From Rhizobium sp. R711 (lineage in GTDB: Bacteria; Pseudomonadota; Alphaproteobacteria; Rhizobiales; Rhizobiaceae), in the NCBI RefSeq assembly GCF_002211365.1, contig NZ_LOKZ01000018.1:1-58084 (forward strand): a DNA stretch of 58,084 nt. Direction: 5' to 3'. Both the position numbers and the translations under genes were made by a program. The notes under the pieces are model-generated. The model was not told where the DNA came from. It saw only the letters and a program-made list of their open reading frames with translations, and searched no databases. How positions within the stretch are numbered: the first letter of the stretch is position 1; every line of letters begins with the position of its first letter. Positions 1 through 8,977 of this stretch are shown piece by piece.

Positions 1-73
1 GGGCCCAGCCAGCCGGCCACGATCGCTGGCGCCAATCAATTTGAATCGGGTTGCTATTCCGCAACCCGCAAGG

Positions 74-214
74 ATGCGCAATGGCAGGAATTCTCTTGAC
101 GGACAGGTGGCGATTAGACAACGTCACGACACGGCTCGCTACCGCTATCTTGGGGGGCTGGACGAGGAAGAGGTCGCAATTGTCATTTCTCTGGAAGCAA
201 TCCACGGGGACTGA
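74..214 (+). CDS. Short hypothetical ORF or 3' fragment left of the Tn3 element
   Basis: A 46-codon reading frame ends ten bases before the left inverted repeat of the Tn3-like element. The C-terminal half is acidic then hydrophobic (LDEEEVAIVISLEAI) and looks protein-like, but I do not recognise a family. The frame is open further upstream, so this may be the tail of a gene that starts before the window or was cut by rearrangement. There is no clear ribosome binding site at the ATG. Low confidence; it could be chance. Confidence 0.22.
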   Translation: MRNGRNSLDGQVAIRQRHDTARYRYLGGLDEEEVAIVISLEAIHGD

Positions 215-223
215 AACGGAGTA

Positions 224-272
224 GGGGTCAGAACAAGAGCAGTCCGAAATCGTACTCTAAGGCCGAACGGAA
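224..272 (+). repeat. Left terminal inverted repeat of the Tn3 element
   Basis: A 49-bp repeat starting GGGGTCAGAACAAGAGCAGT matches the reverse complement of 3393-3441 at 46 of 49 positions by eye (mismatches at repeat positions 7, 33 and 40). Tn3-family terminal repeats are usually about 38 bp and begin GGGG, so this fits the family with an extended match. Confidence 0.88.
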
Positions 273-407
273 CAGGAACGATGTCGTAGTTCGGATGTGC
301 AACATCCGATCTCTGTGGATTGCTATCGACATGCGCCAGTTTTGATTTCTCTGTCCGGCCCGACTCGACAACGCTCGACGCAGATTGGTCATGAATGGAG
401 TCGGGCG

Positions 408-3385
408 ATGGCAAAACGCAAGCTTCTCAAAGATCAAGATCGCCGAAAGCTTATCGATATCCCAGTCGACGAGGACAGCTTAATCCGACACTATTCGTTG
501 TCATTAGCGGATCGCCTGGAGATCGAACTGCGGAGACGTAATCACAATCGGCTCGGCTTTGCCATCCAGCTATGTCTGATGCGATACCCAGGTCGAGTGC
601 TGGGGGCAGAAGAAACTCCGCCTCGGGCCATGCTGAAGTATGTTGCTGACCAGATCGGAGCCACCCCAGAAGAATTTGCCCTCCTATGCACGCCGTGAAG
701 AAACCCGTCGGGATCACATGGCGCGGCTAATGATGTACATGGATAAGAGAAGCGCGACGCTGCAAGATCGCCGCGCCGCGCTATTGGCGGCAATTCAAGC
801 GGCGACCACGTCCGACGACGGTGCTGCGATAGCCAGTTCGCTTGTCGCAACGTTTCGCGAACGCGGAACTCTTCTGCCGGCGATCGACACGATCGAACGG
901 ATCGGCCTTGCCGGCCGTGCCATAGCCCGGCGCCGGGCAGAAAGAACTCTGATTGAAGACATCCCACTCGATAGACTTCAATCACTGGATAGGCTGTTAG
1001 AGGTTGACCCGTCGATCGGCCAGACGCGCTTTCATTGGCTGCGCTCGCCGCCAGAAGCGCCGGCTGCGTCGAACCTCGTCGGGCTGACCGAGCGGATAGC
1101 TTTTCTGCGGCGGCTGGAGATCGATACGGAACTTCAGGCGCGCGTATCATCCGGACGGTGGGACCAGATGATCCGGGAGGGCAACGCAACGCCGGCCTGG
1201 CTTGCCAACGACTTCAACGCCAGCCGTCGCCACGCTCTGATCGTGGCTCAAGTCATCAAGCTTTGCCAGAAGCTCACGGACGATGCGGTGACGATGTTCA
1301 TCAAGCTGATAGGGAAGTTGTTCTCGCAAGCCAACAATCGGAAGAAGCAGCGACAGATGGACTGCAGAGCGAACACCGCCAAAGCGCTGGGCATGTTTCT
1401 AGATACGATCACCGCCCTGCAGTCCGCCAACGACTATGGTCGGAACGCATTGGATGTTCTCGACCAAAGAGTCGGCTGGGACCGGCTGCTTCGGATGAAG
1501 CCTGAGCTTGAGTCGATGGTCGACGACAACGAGGCACCGCCGTTGACCGTGGCAGCCGAGCAATACGCGACCGTCCACAAATACATTGGTGCATTCCTTC
1601 AGGCCTTCACGTTCCGCTCGGCGCATCGCCACGACCCGCTTCTGGCGGCAATTGCGCTGCTGAAACGGCTTTATGCCGAGAAGCGGCGGACACTCCCGGA
1701 TCGCGTGCCGCTCACCCACCTCAGCCAAACTGATCGACGGCTTATCTTCGAACAAGGGAAACCTGATTGCCGTCTCTACGAGATCGCCACGCTAGCGGCT
1801 TTGCGAGACCGGCTTAGATCTGCGGACATTTGGGTCGACGGCAGCCGATCTTTCCGGCCGATTGACGAGCATCTGATGCCGCGGTCGACATTCATCACGT
1901 TGAAGGAGGAAGATCGTCTCGGATTGGGCGTCGAAGCTGATGGCGCGCAATGGCTTGCCGAAGCGCGTCAGATGCTCGACTTCAACCTGACGCGTCTGGC
2001 GCACAGAGCACGATCCGGAAAACTCAACGGAGTTCGTCTTGAGGCGGGAACCTTGATCGTCACACCGACCGCCGGCGAAGTCCCTGCGGCCGCCGAGGAA
2101 CTGAATGTGGAGATCAGCGAGATGTATCCGCTGGTGGAGGTTCCCGATCTACTGAGAGAAGTGCATGAATGGACCGGCTTTGCAGATTTCTTCACGCATG
2201 TTCGCACTGGCGACATCCCAAAAAATGTCTCTGCCATGCTCGCGGGCGTGCTGGCGGATGCGACCAATCTCGGGCCGAAGCGAATGGCTGGCGCATCCAA
2301 GGGGATCAGCGCTCACCAGATAGGCTGGATGCGCACTTTCCACGCCCGATCCGAGACATATCGTGCTGCGCAAGCATCTATTACCGATGCACACACCCGC
2401 CATCCGCACTCCCGCCTATGGGGCAACGGCACGACATCTTCCTCAGATGGTCAATTCTTCCGAGCGAGCGACCGAGCCGCAAAGCGCGGCGACATCAATT
2501 TGCATAACGGCAGCGAACCCGGATCGAAATTCTATAGCCATCTGTCGGATCAGTACGGCTACTTCAGCATTCTGCCCATCAGTCCGACCGAAAGCGAGGC
2601 GGCCTATGTGCTCGACGGGTTATACGATCAGGACACGGTCCTCGACATCCAGGAACACTTTACTGACACCGGCGGTGCGAGTGATCATATCTTCGGGCTG
2701 TTCGCCTTGATCGGCAAGCGATTCGCACCTCGTCTGCGCAATCTCAAAGACCGGAAGTTCCACACGTTCGAAAAGAGCGGTGCATATCCGGCGCTGTCGA
2801 ACCACATCGGGGCGCCGATCAATGCCAGTCTGATCCTCGATCATTGGGACGATCTGCTCCATCTCGCCGCGTCGATCACGACGCGGTCCGTGGTGCCTTC
2901 TACGATACTCAAGAAACTGTCCGCATCTCCGAAGCAAAGCCATCTCGCGAGGGCGCTCCGCGAACTCGGCCGTATCGAGAGGTCGCTCTTCATGATCGAA
3001 TGGTACTCAAGCCCGGCACTAAGGCGGCGCTGTCAGGCCGGCCTGAACAAGGGTGAGGCCGCCCATAAGCTGAAACGCGCTGTCTTCTTCCACGAGCGCG
3101 GCGAGATCCGCGACCGGTCGTTGGAAAGCCAGGCGTTCCGTGCCTCTGGTCTCAACCTCGTCGTCAGTGCGATCGTCCACTGGAATACAGTCTATCTTGA
3201 CCGCGCAATCACACAGCTGAAACGAGCGGGTCGAGATATTCCTGATACTCTGTTGAAGCACATCTCGCCGCTGAGTTGGGAACATATCAATCTTACCGGC
3301 ATCTACACCTGGGATGCTGAACATCAGATGCCGAACGGATTTCCGATCGCTCCGTCTTCCAGCTGGGCTGCAGCGGGTCGCATAA
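408..3385 (+). pseudogene. tnpA: Tn3-family transposase TnpA, two frameshifts
   Basis: The product resembles the roughly 990-residue Tn3 DDE transposase that binds the terminal repeats and makes cointegrates. The N-terminal DUF4158-like DNA-binding part starts at ATG 408 (MAKRKLLKDQDRRKL) and runs in frame to about 690. The rest continues in another frame from about 690 (YARREETRRDH) to near the C-terminus (LSPLSWEHINLTG). Two single-base insertions break it. One is an extra C near 682-686, where removing a base restores EEFASYARREE. The other is an extra C near 3342, where removing a base gives the family-like ending FRSLRLPAG and a stop at 3385. As written, the longest frame runs on to 3408. 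Both changes sit in short C runs, so sequencing error is possible. Confidence 0.85.
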
Positions 3386-3392
3386 GTTCTCA

Positions 3393-3441
3393 TTCCGTTC
3401 GCCCTTAGCGTACGATTTCGGACTGCTCTTGTTCCGACCCC
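3393..3441 (-). repeat. Right terminal inverted repeat of the Tn3 element
   Basis: Partner of the repeat at 224-272, read on the minus strand from 3441 as GGGGTCGGAACAAGAGCAGT. It begins a few bases after the ancestral tnpA stop, the normal Tn3 arrangement, and supplies foreign codons to the truncated IalB-like gene it interrupts. Confidence 0.88.
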
Positions 3442-3650
3442 ATGCAGCGATAGTACCAATCGTCGAACTTCTGCACGCGCGCCGGCTGAGCCGGCTGCTG
3501 CTCATCGGCGACCGCTGGCGTTTGACGGACATCCGGGCTCGCCGGCACCGCACCCCGTTGTTCCTGAGCTTGGATGGAGGCTGCGCAAAAGGCCGAGGAG
3601 AAGAGGACCGCCGATGCGAGGATCCTGATGGAAAATGACGAAAACGTCAT
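3405..3650 (-). pseudogene. IalB-like invasion-associated protein, 3' end lost to Tn3 insertion
   Basis: The frame starts at 3650 behind an AGGA site eight bases upstream. It encodes a signal peptide (residues about 1-29, hydrophobic run ILASAVLFSSAFCAA, then AQA-like cleavage), a proline/glutamine-rich linker, and the motif RVQKFDDWYYRC that opens the IalB domain of alphaproteobacterial periplasmic proteins (PF06776). Family members are usually 160-220 residues. Here the native sequence ends at 3442, where the Tn3 right repeat begins, and the last codons to 3405 come from the transposon. The missing C-terminal part is not found on the other side of the element. The family is linked to cell invasion and envelope functions; this copy is almost certainly inactive. 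Confidence 0.7.
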
Positions 3651-4250
3651 GCAAATTATCCTGGAAGCAATGCCCTTCACCCGAGCGGGCGAGCCCGCTC
3701 TTCGATCAGATTTAAACAGATATCTGAAACAGCACGTCCTTGCGTGCGGCCGGTCATCGGCTATTCCGATGCATAGCAGAGATTCATGGATGCAACAGGA
3801 AGTAGTTTAAGCGTCTTCATAGGGTGCCCGCCTTTTTGGAGTGACGTGTTTGTTTTGCAACACCTCTGGTTGCTCAAATCTTCGGCCTAACGAATGAAAA
3901 TTGCCGTGACCCGCGCACGCTCGATTGGCGTCGAGTCTGCGCCGCCTGTTGAGGGACGAGCGATGCTGTTGATCTACTTGCCGAGAAGAGGTTGTTGTAG
4001 TGAAACGTTTGTCGTCATTAATTAAGCGCACTTACCTAAGCTCGAGTCGCAGGTTCGTATCCCTCCAGGCGACCGCGAGATTAACTTAATCAATTGAAAT
4101 GGCGTCAGCCTCGACGTCCGGGACGCAGGTTTGCAGGAGGCTGCTCTCCTTCAGCGGGTTCCGCAAGAAGTTCGCAAACCTTGCATTCAAGGACGCCCGC
4201 AATCTTTCCCAGCGAGTCCGCGACAGTTTTTGTCCGCGGGCCGCCGCAAC
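3651..4250. other. 600-bp stretch without a convincing gene
   Basis: No reading frame here has family-like features or a good ribosome binding site. Bases 4050-4078 look superficially like the 3' part of a tRNA (GTTCG then a GC-rich tail) but the T-stem does not pair. The stretch probably holds the upstream region of the IalB-like gene and the end of the glycosylase gene. Confidence 0.4.
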
Positions 4251-4808
4251 CTACGAGCTTTGCTGGATTTTTGCTCTTAGCTCTCGGTAGTGTCCGGTCA
4301 AACGATCCAAGGTGAACGCCCGGTTGAGCCCGCTTGGGTTTGGCAGGACCCACGTCCGCACACCGGCGAATAGTTCGCTCTGTTCGCCCCAGTCGCAATC
4401 GGTTCGACCATTGATCGCAGCAAACGCGGCCTTGCCGAGGAAGGCAAGATTGGCTGGCGCAAACCTGCCGATCTTTGCTTCCAGCTCGGGCGCAGCCGTC
4501 AAATAATCCTTGGCTGTCAGGTCGGCTGCCCTTCTCGTCGCCCGCCATACGGCGGCCGTAATGCCGCAGCCATATTGCAGTAGCTCCCGTTCATCGCTCG
4601 CCCGCAACACAACGGGGGTAAAGCCCGCCAAATGCAGAACCCGCCAGAAACGGTTGCTGGGTGACGAGAAATTATGGCCGTCTCGTTGAGCGGTCAGCGC
4701 TGGATTGAGGCCGCAGAACACAACGCCAAGGCCAACTGCCAGCACGTCAGACAGCGCGGTCCTTCGCCCTGCCACCAGATTATCTTTGCAATCCATCTCG
4801 GCAACCAT
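4251..4808 (-). CDS. mug: Mug/TDG-type mismatch-specific uracil/thymine DNA glycosylase
   Basis: The product is a base-excision repair enzyme that removes uracil, thymine or adducted bases opposite guanine. The start at 4808 is preferred to the longer frame because GAAGG lies about eight bases upstream and the extra N-terminus is low-complexity and basic. About 185 residues, near the usual 165-210. Family motifs are in order: the GLNPALTAQRDGHNF nucleotide-flipping/catalytic loop (residues about 40-55, with the Asn of GLNP as water-activating residue in Mug), SNRFW just after, a central FLGKAAFAAI core, and the C-terminal LPNPSGLN minor-groove wedge (about 155). It stands alone on the minus strand with no obvious operon partner. 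Function is secure at family level; exact substrate is not. Confidence 0.88.
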   Translation of the reverse strand: MVAEMDCKDNLVAGRRTALSDVLAVGLGVVFCGLNPALTAQRDGHNFSSPSNRFWRVLHLAGFTPVVLRASDERELLQYGCGITAAVWRATRRAADLTAKDYLTAAPELEAKIGRFAPANLAFLGKAAFAAINGRTDCDWGEQSELFAGVRTWVLPNPSGLNRAFTLDRLTGHYRELRAKIQQSS

Positions 4809-5090
4809 TGTTGGACCTTCAGGCACAATCACACCAGCGCCCGACGAGAACGACGCCCGCCTTTCCGCTCGATCGCGCGGCGCCTTCCGCGCATGGGCCG
4901 CGCCTTCCCCCTGGCGGACAACGATGGGGCCCAGCCGCGGCTTATCGAAAAGCGTACGCACTTTAGGCGCGTGATGTTCGTCCGAAGTCTTGATCTGACG
5001 ACGAAAACGGCCAATCCGGCGTCATTTGCGGCCAATGCTACCAACCTTCGCCTCGATACCCGGCGACGCTCCGATAGTTATTGCTCGGCG

Positions 5091-5705
5091 CTACCCGTCG
5101 CGTGGAACACCTGCGATCTGCATCATCACCGGCCGGATGACGCCTTCGTCATTCAACTCGCCAAGCAGCAGCTTCAGCCAGCTGAACCCCACCCAGAGCG
5201 AAATTTTATCGCTCACCTCGTCGCCGCGTAGCTCGCCGCGGGCGGCAGCGCTGGCCACCAACCGCCTGACGTCGGCCGTGCGATCTGGCAGAAACCTGTC
5301 CCGCAAAGCGCTCAACGCCTCCGGCGTGCCCTGCGCCTCGGCGATCAATCCGCGAAGCGCCGCCCCGGCCGGATGCGACGCCCAGAAGCGCCACAGGCTC
5401 GTGGTGTACTGCACCAGTTCCTCGACAAGGTTGCCAGTGTCTGGAACAGGTACGAAGGTCGAACGCTCGGTCGTGTAGATCGCGATGAAAAGGTCGGCCT
5501 TCGTCGGATACCAGCGATAGATGGTCGTCTTTCCTGCTCCAGCCCGACGCGCGACCTCGTCCACCGAGAACCCGGCATACCCCTTTTCCGAAATCAGCTC
5601 TCTGGCCGCGGCGAGTACTGCTATCTCGGTTTCCGGATTGCGACGCGATCCAATGGACGTTCGTTTCTGCGCGGGGGCGGATTTCGGCTTCGTGGTCATG
5701 AACAA
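5091..5705 (-). CDS. TetR-family transcriptional regulator
   Basis: A 204-residue repressor-like protein. Residues about 25-70 form the TetR helix-turn-helix, with the conserved stretch FSVDEVARRAGAGKTTIYRW followed by a Lys-Ala-Asp-Leu-Phe helix. The remainder is an all-helical ligand-binding domain of the TetR_C type, with a Trp-rich stretch near residues 100-110 and 175. It lies 45 bp behind the SnoaL-like gene and probably forms one operon with the aldo/keto reductase and SnoaL genes. A likely target is the perfect palindrome inside the efflux promoter at 10336-10353, because TetR proteins commonly control such HlyD/MFS pairs and no other TetR gene is in the window. That pairing is inference. 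The half-site ACGTATC also occurs just upstream at about 5709. Confidence 0.9.
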   Translation of the reverse strand: MFMTTKPKSAPAQKRTSIGSRRNPETEIAVLAAARELISEKGYAGFSVDEVARRAGAGKTTIYRWYPTKADLFIAIYTTERSTFVPVPDTGNLVEELVQYTTSLWRFWASHPAGAALRGLIAEAQGTPEALSALRDRFLPDRTADVRRLVASAAARGELRGDEVSDKISLWVGFSWLKLLLGELNDEGVIRPVMMQIAGVPRDG

Positions 5706-5749
5706 AGACGTATCCCAACTTCGTACCTCCGATCAACAGCGACCACCCA

Positions 5750-6124
5750 TCACCGATCGACCAGGTGCGCGCGCGACGGTGCGGGATCAAAAGGATTTCC
5801 GAAGTACTGCGTTTCCTTCGCTACAAGACTATTCGCGACTTCCATGATGCTTACCGCGTAGGAAGGCACGCCGTCGTAGGTAAGGATGAATTGCGTGACC
5901 CAGAGACCGTGGCTGCCTACGATCCGGCTGACGCTGAAGCGCTTCTTGTTGACCTGGAGAAAGCGGCCTTCCCGAATCTTCCAACGGCCACGTATCCGCT
6001 CACCAGACTGCGGATATTCAAGCAAAGCATCTTCCCGGTAGATTTCATGTTCGAGCTCGAAATCCCCGGCGTCCGAAGCGGCCCAATGTCGTTCGAGTGC
6101 AGTTCGGAATTCGTCGTCTTCCAT
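5750..6124 (-). CDS. SnoaL-like / NTF2-fold protein
   Basis: A 124-residue protein of the SnoaL-like superfamily, small cone-shaped folds acting as cyclases, isomerases or ligand-binding proteins. The N-terminal ALERHWAASDAGDFE followed by an acidic-aromatic stretch (YREDALLEYPQSGE) is typical: the first helix, then the strand lining the pocket. The C-terminal part carries the IVGSHGLWVTQFILTYDG strands. It sits 34 bp downstream of the aldo/keto reductase and 45 bp upstream of tetR, so it likely belongs to the box-driven operon starting near 7218. Substrate unknown. A second, unrelated-looking SnoaL protein is encoded at 37791. Confidence 0.78.
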   Translation of the reverse strand: MEDDEFRTALERHWAASDAGDFELEHEIYREDALLEYPQSGERIRGRWKIREGRFLQVNKKRFSVSRIVGSHGLWVTQFILTYDGVPSYAVSIMEVANSLVAKETQYFGNPFDPAPSRAHLVDR

Positions 6125-6158
6125 CTCGGATTTCTCCTTTGACGAAGTTTCTTGAAAC

Positions 6159-7111
6159 TCACTTCGCGGCCTCGTTAACGCGAGGGATGAAGCCAGGAAC
6201 CCCGGTATCGACGACGCTGTTGAAGCGGATGTTCGTCGTTATGTGCTCGCGCATCTGCTGCATCGCGTCCTCGGGCAGGCTGGAGATATCGAAGTTCTCC
6301 TGGATCCTCTTGGATTCACCGAGGTGGTCAGGAAGGCCGTTCCTCGTTGTGCCGCCCAGGCCAGGACAACCTGAGCAGGCGTCTTGCCAAGGCGTTCGGC
6401 TATCGCGGCAATGACGGGATGCTCGAGGAGATTCGGCACCATTTTGTGGCCGAGAGAGGCGAAGGCAAGCAGGACAATTCCCTGTTGCCGGCAATAATCC
6501 AAGAGCTCCCACTCGGGCAGGTATGGATGCGACTCCACCTGCACGATTGCGGGCTTGATCCGCGACGCTTCGACGATCTCCTTGAGTTTGTCGAGCGTGA
6601 CGTCAGAAAGGCCGATGGACCTGCACCGTCCGCTCTCCACGAGCTCCTCCAGCGCGCGCCATGTCTCGATCAACGTGACGTCTGGATCGTATATGACCTG
6701 TCCTTGTTCGTCTCTCGGATCCTTTTCCTCGCCGGGACGGAAGGCGTAGGGGGTGTGGATGAGATAGGCATCGAGGTAGTCGACCTGCAGGCGACGGCAG
6801 CTTTCTTCGAAGGCAGGTTTCACCCGTTCCGGGCGATGATTTGTGTTCCACAGTTTCGTGGTGACGAAAAGGTCCTCCCGGCGCAGCGTTGCCGCGGCGA
6901 TCGACTCGCTGAACGCCTCACCCACCGCTCCCTCGTTGAGGTATCGCTCGGCACAGTCGAAATGACGAAAGCCGACGGAAAGAGCAGATTTCACCGCCTG
7001 TTTCGTCGCGATCGGATCGGGAATCAGGGTCCCGAAGCCAACGGCCGGGATCGTACCAGCGCCGTGTAAGAGAGGGATTTTCTTGTAGCGGAGCATGTCC
7101 GAAGCTTCCAT
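6159..7111 (-). pseudogene. Aldo/keto reductase with a C-terminal frameshift
   Basis: An NADPH-dependent aldo/keto reductase that would reduce aldehydes or ketones in the cytoplasm. The start at 7111 follows AAGGA nine bases upstream. Visible family features: VGFGTLI near the N-terminus, the catalytic Tyr in FRHFDCAERYLNE (D and Y), Lys in LFVTTKLW, and His in LDAYLIHTPYAF. The main frame loses homology after TTSVNP. The continuation in another frame (RIQENFDISSL onward) is the normal family C-terminus and ends at 6159. A single missing A near 6310-6311 in a short A run explains the shift, so the gene may be intact in vivo. It is the first gene of a likely operon with the SnoaL and TetR genes, behind the shared promoter box at 7216-7236. 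Confidence 0.83.
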
Positions 7112-7215
7112 TTGCCAATTCCTTCGTATTAGCGATAATTCTTCAGTGCCTTTCGGCGAGACAACCCTCCGATCATCGTGCATCCCATTCTTCTAAGGCG
7201 GCACGGTTTCCGGGC

Positions 7216-7236
7216 CTATTGTACCTTGGTGTCGAC
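7216..7236 (-). promoter_or_regulatory. Regulon box and -10 for the aldo/keto reductase operon
   Basis: On the minus strand: GACACCAAGGTACAATAG. The -10-like TACAAT (7218-7223) is four bases after ACACC, and a weaker GAAGG lies upstream. It points at the start at 7111, 106 nt away. Member of the recurrent promoter element described in the findings. Confidence 0.6.
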
Positions 7237-7423
7237 AGCCTTCGGTGACACGACAGACAGGGAGTACCGGGGTCCAAGCAATTTTCGCAAAATCACCAGG
7301 CAGGGGTGGTTTCGGCAGCCCCTTCAGCCCGGACTGCACTAGAGTTAATGATTTCCTTCATGCGGCATGGGTTACCAGCAACTCCTATTGCGGGCTTTTC
7401 CTCGACCGCCCAAGGGTATCGCG

Positions 7424-8977
7424 TCATCGCGTTGTCAGCGGATGCGCCGGGGAGGGCTTCATCAGTGACACCACGATCAACCCGACGATCGCCGCCATGA
7501 AGGTGATCCAGAAGCCGTCGATGTAGGCCTGCACGTTCGCTTCCCTCTGAACGAGGCTCGCGAGGATGCCGATGCCGCGCTTCACCGTTTCGGCTTGTGA
7601 CGCGGCCGGCGTCGAGCCAGAGCCAAGTTGAACTATCATCGAAGTCCATCCGGGCGTCGCCCCGGTGACGTGAAGACCGATCAGGTTGGAGTGCAGTTGT
7701 TCGCGCTGGCGAACCCACGTCGTCATCGATGTCGACACCGTTTCAGAACAGATCAGTCGCATGACCTGGACATAAGCCACGAGAGATATGGCGCGTGCCG
7801 GGTTCACGTTGCTGAATAGGGTCGCCACCGCGGCAAGAAACACAATCTCCTCACCGAATGTCTGCAGGATCACGATCAACCGGAACTCCGGCAGCGACCA
7901 AAGACTGGTCAACTGCGTGCCAAGCCATGCCGACAGCGCAAAACAGGTGAACCCGATGGTCAAAGTGGCCCGTTGCTTGACCGTGCGCACGAGCGTCACC
8001 GCGGTGGCGGTGGCCGCCACGAGAAGCAGGATGGCGTATGGCGCCGTAAAGTCCCCGATCTGCTCTGGACGCAGGCGAGCCACACTGATCAGGAAGTTCG
8101 GCTCCAGCAGTGAACTTCCAAGACTTGCGATCATGAAGCATGCAATGGCGGCAAATCCGAGCCCTATGTTCCTCTGATAGAGGATCGAAATGTGAGCCCA
8201 TGGTTCTTTGACGCGGGTTTCGTGCCACAGGAAGACGCAGACGAGAAAAGCCGTCGCGATGAGGAGCGAAATGACATAGCCGGAACGAAACCAGTCGAGC
8301 CGATTGCCCTGATCCAACGCAAAATAAAGCGTCGTCAAGGCCACGCCAAAGAGCGCCATCCCACCCCAGTCGGCACGGCCAAGAAGGTCGCGGTCGGTCT
8401 GCATCGGCTTGCCGCCAGACCAGAATAATAGGCCGATCAAGGGGGCGACAATCGCGCCTTGCCAGTAAAGCCACTGCCACCCGATGGTCTGGGTATAGCT
8501 CCCGGCGGTGTAAAGCCCGAGATTTTGTGCGAACGGAATTCGCAGGACATAGAAGGAGAGGGCGAAGATCCAGTACTTTCGATCGAGGTTGCGAAAGGCG
8601 ACAAGCAGTGTCGCTCCGACAAAGATGCCGAGCACCATCGCTCTCATCGCATGCAATGCAATGAGAGGCTCGAAGCCGCGAACAAACGGAATGACGATCG
8701 AGATAACCGAATAAAGGATGGTCGGCCAAATCATCACCTTCTTTACGCCAAAGACGGCGATCAGCCAGCCAATGCTCGGTGCGACAAGGATTTGCGGTGC
8801 CGTGGCGAAGGTGCTCAGCCACGCGCCTTCGTCGAAGCTCAATCCGAATGCCCCGCGCAGGTCCGCCAGGCCAATGCTTGCTGTGCGGACGTCGAAGGCC
8901 GTCAATATCGAGGCCATGATCATGGCGACGGCGACATACCCCTGCCGCGGAAGCTCGCTTGCTGCGCTCCTAGACAT
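7424..8977 (-). CDS. MFS drug transporter, DHA2/EmrB-like
   Basis: A 517-residue inner-membrane proton-driven exporter with about fourteen hydrophobic segments, as in the DHA2 (EmrB) family. The first segment carries the DHA2-like signature around ASILTAFDVRTASIGLADLR (canonical 'LDtTIVNVAL' region), followed by the conserved WLSTFATAPQ loop. It forms a tripartite pump with the membrane-fusion protein encoded just upstream. The start codon overlaps the end of the HlyD gene by eight bases (ATGTCTAG), implying translational coupling. The only typical distinction from EmrB is a divergent first motif (FDVRTAS rather than LDTTIVN). Regulation probably comes from the operator-containing promoter at 10331-10359. 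Substrate unknown; organic toxicants or dyes are plausible. Confidence 0.9.
   Translation of the reverse strand: MSRSAASELPRQGYVAVAMIMASILTAFDVRTASIGLADLRGAFGLSFDEGAWLSTFATAPQILVAPSIGWLIAVFGVKKVMIWPTILYSVISIVIPFVRGFEPLIALHAMRAMVLGIFVGATLLVAFRNLDRKYWIFALSFYVLRIPFAQNLGLYTAGSYTQTIGWQWLYWQGAIVAPLIGLLFWSGGKPMQTDRDLLGRADWGGMALFGVALTTLYFALDQGNRLDWFRSGYVISLLIATAFLVCVFLWHETRVKEPWAHISILYQRNIGLGFAAIACFMIASLGSSLLEPNFLISVARLRPEQIGDFTAPYAILLLVAATATAVTLVRTVKQRATLTIGFTCFALSAWLGTQLTSLWSLPEFRLIVILQTFGEEIVFLAAVATLFSNVNPARAISLVAYVQVMRLICSETVSTSMTTWVRQREQLHSNLIGLHVTGATPGWTSMIVQLGSGSTPAASQAETVKRGIGILASLVQREANVQAYIDGFWITFMAAIVGLIVVSLMKPSPAHPLTTR

Larger units (their letters stand above)
224..3441 (+). mobile_element. 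Minimal Tn3-family transposable element (tnpA only)
   Basis: The element is bounded by near-identical inverted repeats that begin GGGGTC and contain only a Tn3-type transposase gene. There is no resolvase, res site or passenger gene, so cointegrates could not be resolved by the element itself. It interrupts a minus-strand IalB-like gene on its right side. The flanking five bases (gagta on the left, atgca on the right) do not match, so the usual 5-bp target duplication is absent, suggesting a deletion or recombination at one end. The transposase is frame-broken, so the copy is probably immobile unless helped in trans. Confidence 0.87.

Noticed and set aside
1..223. Search for the missing IalB C-terminus left of Tn3
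   Set aside because: The minus-strand frames here show no IalB-like sequence, so the gene was not simply split.
4050..4078. tRNA-like 3' end (GTTCG followed by a GC-rich tail)
   Set aside because: The T-stem does not pair and no D or anticodon arm precedes it, so it is not a tRNA gene or a clear attachment remnant.
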